Positions 1 through 5,620 of a DNA stretch of 5,620 nucleotides are shown here, piece after piece. The stretch is from DATDWC01 sp035289805 (lineage in GTDB: Bacteria > Patescibacteriota > Gracilibacteria > Peribacterales > Peribacteraceae). A model generated the notes under the pieces. That model saw only the letters and a list, made by a program, of their open reading frames with translations. It did not search any database and was not told the origin of the DNA. The stretch spans positions 1 to 5,620 of the forward strand of contig DATDWC010000009.1 of the NCBI GenBank assembly GCA_035289805.1, in the 5' to 3' direction. A program made the position numbers and the translations under genes. The first letter of the stretch is position 1, and every line of letters starts with the position of its first letter.

Positions 1-21
1 TTCTGGGGTGAGTGGAAACAT
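1..21 (-). CDS. Possible start of a third operon gene (partial, cut by the window edge)
   Basis: On the minus strand an ATG lies three bases after the TAA stop of the GT2 gene, and seven codons (MFPLTPE) stay open to the window edge. The tight spacing fits a continuing operon. No Shine-Dalgarno motif precedes the ATG. In many Candidate Phyla Radiation genomes a DPM1-like GT2 gene of this kind is followed by a small DUF2304 membrane protein. That is recalled family context, and seven residues cannot confirm it. The ATG may equally be a chance codon in an intergenic stretch. Confidence 0.3.
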
Positions 22-24
22 GGG

Positions 25-717
25 TTATCGAAGGAATGATCGGAGGAGCATTTTACACGCTGTGATGACCCCACGGGAAAAGGATTGTCCTTTCGCCATG
101 GTGTATTCGGAGTACACAACCTTGATCGGAACCTCTGTGACTCGCCAGCGGTGCTGCACCACCTCTCGGATGATTTCGCTGCAGAACTCGTAACCAGAGA
201 GATGCAGGTTCATGCGTTGCACTGCCCGTGGCCCAAGTGCCTTGAGTCCCGATTGACTGTCGCTCACGTATTTCCCGGTGACAATGTACGTAAAGATATT
301 CCCGATGCCGTTGAATACTCTCCGCACAATAGGGATGACATTCTTCGGGCCACGAAAGCGTGTCCCAATCACTACATCTGCTTCGTCGCGTTCAATCGGC
401 TCAAGGAGCCGCGGGATATCGTTTGGATTGTGCTGGCCATCTGCATCAATCGTCACCACGGCATCAACATTGAGGAGTCGTGCTGCGCAGATCCCCGTCA
501 TCGTCGCAGCTCCCGGCCCAGAGTTCAATGCATGGGAAACAATCACAGCACCAGCTGTACGTGCGCAGGCAACGGTACGATCGGTGGATCCATCATCCAC
601 AACAATCACCGTATCCACATATTTAAGTGTCTCATGCACAACGCCCGCGATTGCGCGCTCCTCGTTCCAGGCAGGGATGATTGCTGCAGTCTTCATGCCT
701 CCGGAGTATAGCGTCAT
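25..717 (-). CDS. GT2 glycosyltransferase, DPM1-like (polyprenyl-phosphate sugar synthase type)
   Basis: This is a soluble GT-A fold family 2 glycosyltransferase of 230 residues. It probably transfers a sugar from a nucleotide donor to polyprenyl phosphate at the cytoplasmic face of the membrane. The N-terminal strand and nucleotide-binding start read AAIIPAWNEE (11-20). VVDDGSTD (39-46) holds the first aspartates, and TIDADGQH (89-96) is the DXD-type metal/donor motif. GTRF (118-121) and SDSQSGLKAL (152-161) match the conserved region of DPM1-like enzymes. The tail with YSEYTMAKGQ (202-211) ends without membrane helices, so this is the short form that lacks the C-terminal TM domain of GtrB-like enzymes. 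The first ATG (717) overlaps the upstream stop as ATGA, suggesting translational coupling. A second in-frame ATG at 696 starts MKTAAIIPAWNE, closer to where homologues usually begin, but its GGAGG lies only one base away. Donor sugar is unknown. Alternative: another GT2 acting in polysaccharide synthesis. Confidence 0.88.
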   Translation of the reverse strand: MTLYSGGMKTAAIIPAWNEERAIAGVVHETLKYVDTVIVVDDGSTDRTVACARTAGAVIVSHALNSGPGAATMTGICAARLLNVDAVVTIDADGQHNPNDIPRLLEPIERDEADVVIGTRFRGPKNVIPIVRRVFNGIGNIFTYIVTGKYVSDSQSGLKALGPRAVQRMNLHLSGYEFCSEIIREVVQHRWRVTEVPIKVVYSEYTMAKGQSFSRGVITACKMLLRSFLR

Positions 718-3593
718 TCCGCTTCTGGAGCGGCCGGGGCCGCGGAGGGTACCTCTTCCGGGAGAATCATGTAGGCAATCCCGTTCCCGGGATTATCCAC
801 AACGGGGATAATGCCGGTCGCTGGATCATTGGCGAAGTTGAGGAATTTCTGCACCTTCTGGTGGAGCGTGCCATTCGAATCCTTCTCGATCGTCGCCGTG
901 TTTGTATCAAACACAATGCTATGGAACCCGAGTGCCTTCAGACGCTTGAGCGTGAGCAGGTGATCTTCCTCCTGGTTAAGACAGCTGAAGAATCCGAGTT
1001 GGTTATCGTTCACGACGATGACGTTCTGATTATTCGGAATGAAGTAGCTAATGAATGTCCCCATGCGGTAGAGGTAAGGGTGATTCGGATCCTGCGAGAG
1101 CCGCATGACATTCTCCGTGATATCGTCGTAATTCGGGATGGTCATCTCCTGCAGTACCTCATGCGAAGCTTTTCCCCACGCGTACTCATACAAGTTGTAC
1201 TGCATTCCAAACTGCCAGAGCCGGAGCGATACACTGGTACCAAGCGCAATGGCAACGAAGAAAGAGGCGATGAGCCGAGCGACGATATTCGGCGAGAGAG
1301 CAATGAGCGCCTCAACGAGAACCGATAAGCCAAAGAACATGCCAATGCCGTACCACGGGATGCCGTTCCCTACGATCATCCATGCAAAGAGGTAGAAGAT
1401 TGTCCCAATAAAGAGCGCACGCATGGCACGCCGTCGCCAGAATGCAGGGAGGAAGAGCACGAGCGGCACAAGGAGAAGGAGAGGGGATGTGGTGAGGTAG
1501 AACCCCTGTGAATCCTGGTTCATCACGACCCGCCACGGGAGGCCCGCATAGTGCTGAATACCGGTCCCATGTCCCCAGTACCGATCAAGTTCCTCTGTAC
1601 GAGAGGAATCTTCAGCGCACATTGGGTGCGTGGCATCCATCCTCAGTTCCTCTGGAAGTGAACGCGAACCTGGGGGGGCATCTTTTGTGATTTGCGAGGG
1701 GAAAAAACGGACCCATGGGGTGATGGTATTTGGAGCCTTCAGCATGTTGCCAGTGGAAATACGACCGTTCAGAATGCTGTTCCGTACCATCCATGGTGCG
1801 GAGAAGGCGCACACCCCAAGGAGCAGGAGCAGCACGGAGAGGAGGGAGGACCGTATAAGCGGGAGGATGCTCGCGCGATGTTGTTTCGTGAGGAAAAGCA
1901 GCAGGCACACAAATAACACACCAAGAATAAGAGCGGCGGTCTTGGAAGCAACATCGAGCCACGGGATCTGAATACCCCACATTTTATGGAGGATTGATGA
2001 GACCGACGCAACCTGCGCAAGCATGAGGAAGAAAAATGAGAAGAAGATCGCTCCCACGCCGCCACTCAGACCAAGGAGTCCAAAACCAAGCACGACCCCC
2101 CCCATGAGTCCCATCAGCACCATCGTTGCTTTCGTTGCAAATGCAGCACCAAAGAGGATGCCCGCTACAAAGAGCCATCGGCGGCGGCTTCGCTCTTCCA
2201 CGGACCACGGGAGATCATTGAATCCTGCAAGAAACACTGCGATGAGCCCAACCACACCAAAGAAGAACAGCGCGTTCTCGGTCTTCATATCTGCAAATGA
2301 ATAGTGACCCGTCATCGGCAGCAGGTAGTAGAAGAGTGCAGCGAGGAGCCCTGCGCGAGAGCCCAGGAGTATTTTGGTTCCGAGGTACACCGCGAGTACC
2401 GCAAAAACGCCCGCCATCCAGTTTATTTGCTGTGCAAGTACCGCACCGAATGTGGAAAAGTATCCAAAGAGGAGGAAGCCAAGAGAAGTGAGGTACTCCC
2501 ACTGGATTGCGGGAATCGAAGGAAGTATCTGATGTGCAACGGAGAGTTGCCGCGGGAGGTTGATGTACCGCCCAAGATCATCCCACCCTATCGGGAACGG
2601 ACGAATGACTGTGAGGTAATTGAATGCAAGGAGCGAGAGCAGGAGATAGAGAAGGAGGAGCCGTGCGGAATGGAACGGGAGTTCCACATCCCATCGTGTC
2701 TTCACAGTGTGCCGTAGCCAGTAGAGTGCATAGCGATAGCCAAGGATGGGAATGGCAAACAGAACTCCCCATGCGACAATTGCGGTAAGACTGTGGAAGA
2801 GAGCAGCTACCCAGAGCACCATCATCAGAGCGGTTGCCCCAAGCGCGAGTGCCATGATGAATTCCACTGCAATGGCATTCGAACGAAGACGAAGGAGTGA
2901 AAGTACGATTGATCCGAGGATGAGGAAATCGAAGGTGAGGACGAGGAGTATCCCAAGTGGCGGGAGGACACGCGTGAGGAACGACATCTGCATGCACCAT
3001 CCGCGATATGTGAATACTCGTGCGTCACCGGCTCCGCGGCGCACCGGATCCTGTACGAGGCACCCCTTACTCTCTAATTCTTCAAAATTCTTTTGGAGCG
3101 CAGCGAGCGTTTCCTCCGGAACATCCTTATACACCTCCGTTTTTGGCTCAATGAGGAGGCGCGGCTGCAAATCAGGAAACGATCCGTAGAAGAATGATGT
3201 CGTGATGAGCCAGAGCGCTCCAATACCAAGCAAGAGAACGTGGAGTGCGGAGAGCTGGAGCTTCAGGAACATTCGTCCTTTCCCGAGGGTCACCCAACCG
3301 ATAACAGCGCCATAGATACAGAGCGAGACGATGGCATACCCAAGGAACGGCTGAAGCCGTACGAAGAGAAATCGAATGAAAGGGATGAGGCCTAAAAGTC
3401 CACGCAAGAAGGGATGCTCCACCGTTTCACCAATCCCCTGCCAATCGGCGCTCTTCAAGAGCACCACAATGTGTCCGTCCGTTCCAATAAAGAAGAGCGT
3501 CACATACGATCCACATACGAGGAGCAAAACCACGAAGACATACGGCAAGAACTTCTGCAATCGCTGAAGGATGTTCTGGAGCTTTGGGAGCAT
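714..3593 (-). CDS. Large polytopic membrane protein, probable GT-C fold (GT39/ArnT-like) glycosyltransferase
   Basis: The product has 959 residues with roughly 18-20 hydrophobic segments. Such enzymes move a sugar from a polyprenyl-phosphate carrier to an acceptor outside the cytoplasmic membrane. After an N-terminal block of about seven helices (16-331), the loop PIGWDDLGRY carries D338 and D339, where GT-C enzymes place their first-loop catalytic acid. A second acidic cluster, DMKTE (D435, K437, E439), lies before the next helices. GNGIPWYGIG (near 742-751) resembles the late WYG-type motif of family 39 proteins. A soluble loop lies near 603-699, and a soluble C-terminal domain (about 810-959) ends in a Pro/Ala/Glu-rich tail. 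The frame stays open upstream to ATGs at 3695 and 3722, but those overlap the uvrB promoter or coding start. The ATG at 3593 puts a basic amphipathic stretch directly before TM1, so it is preferred. The stop overlaps the GT2 start by four bases. The family assignment rests on topology and motifs; substrate and acceptor are unknown. Confidence 0.75.
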   Translation of the reverse strand: MLPKLQNILQRLQKFLPYVFVVLLLVCGSYVTLFFIGTDGHIVVLLKSADWQGIGETVEHPFLRGLLGLIPFIRFLFVRLQPFLGYAIVSLCIYGAVIGWVTLGKGRMFLKLQLSALHVLLLGIGALWLITTSFFYGSFPDLQPRLLIEPKTEVYKDVPEETLAALQKNFEELESKGCLVQDPVRRGAGDARVFTYRGWCMQMSFLTRVLPPLGILLVLTFDFLILGSIVLSLLRLRSNAIAVEFIMALALGATALMMVLWVAALFHSLTAIVAWGVLFAIPILGYRYALYWLRHTVKTRWDVELPFHSARLLLLYLLLSLLAFNYLTVIRPFPIGWDDLGRYINLPRQLSVAHQILPSIPAIQWEYLTSLGFLLFGYFSTFGAVLAQQINWMAGVFAVLAVYLGTKILLGSRAGLLAALFYYLLPMTGHYSFADMKTENALFFFGVVGLIAVFLAGFNDLPWSVEERSRRRWLFVAGILFGAAFATKATMVLMGLMGGVVLGFGLLGLSGGVGAIFFSFFFLMLAQVASVSSILHKMWGIQIPWLDVASKTAALILGVLFVCLLLFLTKQHRASILPLIRSSLLSVLLLLLGVCAFSAPWMVRNSILNGRISTGNMLKAPNTITPWVRFFPSQITKDAPPGSRSLPEELRMDATHPMCAEDSSRTEELDRYWGHGTGIQHYAGLPWRVVMNQDSQGFYLTTSPLLLLVPLVLFLPAFWRRRAMRALFIGTIFYLFAWMIVGNGIPWYGIGMFFGLSVLVEALIALSPNIVARLIASFFVAIALGTSVSLRLWQFGMQYNLYEYAWGKASHEVLQEMTIPNYDDITENVMRLSQDPNHPYLYRMGTFISYFIPNNQNVIVVNDNQLGFFSCLNQEEDHLLTLKRLKALGFHSIVFDTNTATIEKDSNGTLHQKVQKFLNFANDPATGIIPVVDNPGNGIAYMILPEEVPSAAPAAPEAE
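719..733 (-). other. Small GC-rich hairpin just before the GT2 start
   Basis: In the minus-strand mRNA the sequence CCGCT-CCAGA-AGCGG forms a perfect 5-bp stem with a 5-base loop. It ends one base before the ATGA overlap that joins the GT-C and GT2 genes. It lies in the last codons of the GT-C gene (Ala-Pro-Glu-Ala-Glu-stop). Such a hairpin could hide the GT2 start until a ribosome finishing the upstream gene melts it. A stem this short could also be coincidental. Confidence 0.3.
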
Positions 3594-3602
3594 GTGGGGG
3601 TG

Positions 3603-3608
3603 AGTATA
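3603..3608 (-). promoter_or_regulatory. Candidate -10 element of the GT-C/GT2 operon (TATACT)
   Basis: On the minus strand TATACT matches the sigma-70 -10 consensus at five of six positions and lies nine bases before the ATG at 3593. Initiation at the normal distance would fall near 3595-3596, leaving a leader of only two or three bases. No convincing -35 hexamer is seen 16-18 bases upstream, and no Shine-Dalgarno motif lies between it and the ATG. Confidence 0.4.
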
Positions 3609-3695
3609 ACGCGGGTACACGGGAAATCCGAGATAAAGAGGAGCGGGACGAGTGCATTTCCCAGGTTTTCCGATTCCGTACTCTGGATTTTGCAT

Positions 3696-3701
3696 TACAA
3701 T
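3696..3701 (+). promoter_or_regulatory. Candidate -10 element of uvrB (TACAAT)
   Basis: TACAAT matches the TATAAT consensus at five of six positions and lies eight bases before the uvrB ATG. The expected transcription start, seven bases after the hexamer, is the A at 3708, giving a two-base leader. The best -35 candidate at a 16-base spacing (TTCCGT, 3674-3679) is weak. There is no Shine-Dalgarno sequence, and none could fit in the message if transcription starts here. Confidence 0.5.
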
Positions 3702-3709
3702 ACCTCGAC

Positions 3710-5620
3710 ATGTCCGGTGCACAACCCTTCAAACTCGTCTCCGATTTTTCCCCCAAAGGCGATCAGCCAAAGGCCATCGCCAAACTCATTGAAGGTGTGA
3801 AGAATGGTGAGCGACACCAGACACTCCTCGGGGCAACAGGCACGGGCAAAACTTTCACGATGGCGAACGCCATCGCAGCGCTCAATCGTCCATCACTCGT
3901 GATTGCCCACAATAAAACCCTGGCAGCGCAGCTCTGCAGTGAGTTCCAATCATTCTTTCCGGAGAATGCCGTGAGCTACTTCGTGAGCTACTACGATTAC
4001 TACCAGCCGGAGGCGTACATCCCACACACCGATACCTACATAGAAAAGGATGCCTCCATCAACGAGGAAATCGCAAAGTTCCGGCACGCCGCAACTCACA
4101 ATCTCCTCACGCGAAGGGATGTTCTGATCGTTGCATCGGTCTCCTGTATCTATGGCCTTGGATCAGTGGCGGATTACGAGGGGCTCGCAATCACCGTTCG
4201 TCGCGGTGAACAGCGCAAGCGCGATACGTTCCTCCGGCAACTCACCGATATCCAATACCGTCGCAGTAATATCGAATTCAAGCAGGGCATGTTCCACGTG
4301 CTCGGGGATACCGTGGAAATCTTCCCGCCAAGCGGGGATACGGTGATCCGGATCGAAATGGCATTCGATGAGGTGGAATCGATTACTGAGGTGGAGAGTT
4401 TTACAGGGGAAGTGCTGACGGAGATGGCGGAGATAACGCTCTTCCCCGCCAAACACGATGTCACGAGTAAGGAGAAAATCGATCGTGCGACAGATCAAAT
4501 CATCGCTGATCTCGCCATACGCGAAAAGGAATTCATCGATGCAGGGGAGCTTGCAAAAGCAGAGCGCATCCGTCAGCGAACGGAGTACGACGTCGAAATG
4601 TTAAAGGAGACAGGTTACACAACAGGGATCGAGAACTACGTCCGCTACCTCTCTGGCCGGGCTCCGGGGAGTCCTCCGGAAACCCTCCTCGATTACTTCC
4701 CGGATGATTTTCTCTGCTTCATCGATGAATCCCACATGTCCATTCCCCAAATCGGAGGCATGCACGAAGGGAACAAGAGTCGGAAGCAGAGCCTGATCGA
4801 TTACGGCTTCCGATTGCCCTCCTGCACGGATAACCGGCCCCTTACATTCCAGGAATTTGAATCACACATTGCGCAGGCGGTCTATATTTCTGCAACTCCG
4901 GGGAAGTACGAGTATCTGCACACAAAGAAGGAATGCATTGCAGAGCAGATTATCCGGCCCACGGGACTCATCGATCCTGTGGTAAAGGTGCATCCGAGCA
5001 AAGGGCAGGTGGAAAATATCGTGGCAGAAATCAATGCCGCAATCGATCACAAGGAACGCGTGCTCATTACGACACTCACGAAGAAGATGGCAGAGGATCT
5101 CTCGCAATTTCTCCTCGACAAAGATTACAAGGTGAAGTTCCTCCACTCCGATATCGAAACCCTGGAGCGTGTAGAGACTCTCCGAGCGCTCCGCATGGGT
5201 GCGATCGACATCATCGTAGGAGTGAACCTCCTGCGCGAGGGATTGGATCTCCCGGAAGTTTCATTCATAGCGATCCTCGATGCAGATAAGGAAGGCTTCC
5301 TCCGCTCACGGGATGCCCTCATCCAAACGATCGGCCGCGCAGCACGCAACCTCCGCGGCCATGTGACGCTCTATGCCGATCGCGAAACCCAGGCCATGCG
5401 CGATGCAATGGCAGAAACCAATCGACGACGTGCAGTGCAGGAGGCTTACAACAAGGAACACGGCATCACCCCAAAATCGATCGAAAAGGCGGTGCGCGAT
5501 ATTGCAGAGGAGCACAGTAAGCTTGCACTCCGGCGCCCAAAATATGATCACAGTAAGCTCCCAAAGGATGAGAAGAAGCGGCTACTTGATGAGCTCGAGA
5601 ACCAGATGGCGCTTGCGGCG
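3710..5620 (+). CDS. uvrB: Excinuclease ABC subunit B (UvrB), C-terminus cut by the window edge
   Basis: UvrB is the ATP-dependent damage-verifying subunit of nucleotide excision repair. It takes damaged DNA from UvrA and recruits UvrC for incision. The 637 codons visible have no stop. Walker A is GATGTGKT (41-48). The beta-hairpin region that clamps DNA holds the expected tyrosines (Y94, Y95, Y97, Y98) in SYYDYYQPEAY. RRDVLIVASVSCIYGLG (135-151) is the usual UvrA-interaction-side signature. The Walker B/motif II box is DESH (339-342), motif III is SATPG (394-398), and motif V is GVNLLREGLDLPEV (504-517). Motif VI is QTIGRAAR (539-546). The last residues, LLDELENQMALAA, match the start of the UVR domain that contacts UvrC, so about 30 residues are missing beyond the edge (E. 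coli UvrB has 673). The start at 3710 gives the usual short lead into FKLVSDFSPKGDQP. One local difference is YTTGIENY (303-310), where many UvrBs have YCSGIENY. All ATPase residues are intact, so it should be functional. Confidence 0.98.
   Translation, partial: MSGAQPFKLVSDFSPKGDQPKAIAKLIEGVKNGERHQTLLGATGTGKTFTMANAIAALNRPSLVIAHNKTLAAQLCSEFQSFFPENAVSYFVSYYDYYQPEAYIPHTDTYIEKDASINEEIAKFRHAATHNLLTRRDVLIVASVSCIYGLGSVADYEGLAITVRRGEQRKRDTFLRQLTDIQYRRSNIEFKQGMFHVLGDTVEIFPPSGDTVIRIEMAFDEVESITEVESFTGEVLTEMAEITLFPAKHDVTSKEKIDRATDQIIADLAIREKEFIDAGELAKAERIRQRTEYDVEMLKETGYTTGIENYVRYLSGRAPGSPPETLLDYFPDDFLCFIDESHMSIPQIGGMHEGNKSRKQSLIDYGFRLPSCTDNRPLTFQEFESHIAQAVYISATPGKYEYLHTKKECIAEQIIRPTGLIDPVVKVHPSKGQVENIVAEINAAIDHKERVLITTLTKKMAEDLSQFLLDKDYKVKFLHSDIETLERVETLRALRMGAIDIIVGVNLLREGLDLPEVSFIAILDADKEGFLRSRDALIQTIGRAARNLRGHVTLYADRETQAMRDAMAETNRRRAVQEAYNKEHGITPKSIEKAVRDIAEEHSKLALRRPKYDHSKLPKDEKKRLLDELENQMALAA

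Larger units (their letters stand above)
3594..3709. promoter_or_regulatory. Divergent intergenic promoter region between the GT-C operon and uvrB
   Basis: These 116 bases separate two genes read away from each other and so must hold both promoters, unless the genes are expressed in another way. A -10-like hexamer sits close to each start codon. No LexA-type box of the Escherichia coli (CTGT-N8-ACAG) or Bacillus (GAAC-N4-GTTC) kind was found, so nothing visible supports SOS control of uvrB. No strong operator palindrome was seen. Confidence 0.6.

Noticed and set aside
714..716. Recoding of UGA as glycine, as in Gracilibacteria
   Set aside because: The TGA at the GT-C stop is followed directly by the overlapping GT2 gene, a second in-frame TGA comes 18 bases later, and no in-frame TGA occurs inside uvrB or the GT2 gene. 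The standard code explains everything.
85..1328. Long plus-strand open frames (208 aa at 85-711, 215 aa at 681-1328) opposite the glycosyltransferase genes
   Set aside because: They lie antisense to well-supported genes, show no recognisable domain, and are rich in His, Cys and Arg as expected for shadow translations.
1701..1708. Slippery heptamer T-TTT-TTC in frame in the GT-C gene (minus strand)
   Set aside because: No stimulatory stem-loop or pseudoknot was evident downstream, and the reading frame continues normally through a recognisable protein. Programmed frameshifting is not supported.
3621..3662. Inverted repeat GGGAAAT (3621-3627) and ATTTCCC (3656-3662) in the intergenic region
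   Set aside because: Seven-base arms 28 bases apart are likely by chance in a 116-base region, and the repeat overlaps neither -10 element. It is not convincing as an operator.
3594..3722. N-terminal extension of the GT-C protein to the ATGs at 3695 or 3722
   Set aside because: The extra 34-43 residues are polar, Pro/Tyr-rich and unlike a signal. They would cover the uvrB promoter and, for the 3722 ATG, the first uvrB codons. The ATG at 3593 directly precedes the first membrane helix.

Overview
The window holds a divergent gene pair around one short intergenic region, and it is fully coding otherwise. On the minus strand, reading leftwards from about 3593, lie a large polytopic membrane protein that looks like a GT-C (family 39/ArnT-like) glycosyltransferase, a soluble family 2 glycosyltransferase of the DPM1 (polyprenyl-phosphate sugar synthase) type, and possibly the first seven codons of a third gene that leaves the window. 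On the plus strand, from 3710 to the right edge, lies uvrB, the damage-verification helicase of nucleotide excision repair. It is cut by the window end just inside its C-terminal UVR domain. No RNA gene, CRISPR array, insertion sequence or phage feature was seen.

The minus-strand genes read as one transcription unit. The stop of the GT-C gene overlaps the first possible start of the GT2 gene by four bases (ATGA). A workable model is that the GT2 enzyme loads a sugar onto a polyprenyl phosphate on the cytoplasmic face, and the GT-C protein uses that lipid-linked sugar outside the membrane to glycosylate an envelope acceptor. Neither the sugar nor the acceptor can be read from the sequence.

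The 116-base divergent region (3594-3709) carries a good -10-like hexamer on each strand, TACAAT for uvrB and TATACT for the membrane protein. Each lies only 8-9 bases from its ATG, and neither gene has a Shine-Dalgarno sequence. Both messages would therefore be leaderless or nearly so. None of the four starts considered in the window has a well-spaced Shine-Dalgarno motif.

The organism is bacterial (UvrB), uses the standard code as far as can be seen, and has moderate GC content. The short GT2 ending in a YSEYTMAKGQ-type tail, next to a large GT-C protein, recalls genomes of the Candidate Phyla Radiation (Patescibacteria, possibly Peregrinibacteria-like). That placement is an impression from family memory, not a demonstrated result. 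I found no convincing new biological system. The most notable points are the paired near-leaderless promoters, the unusual N-terminal extension of the GT-C protein, and homopolymer tracts inside that gene.
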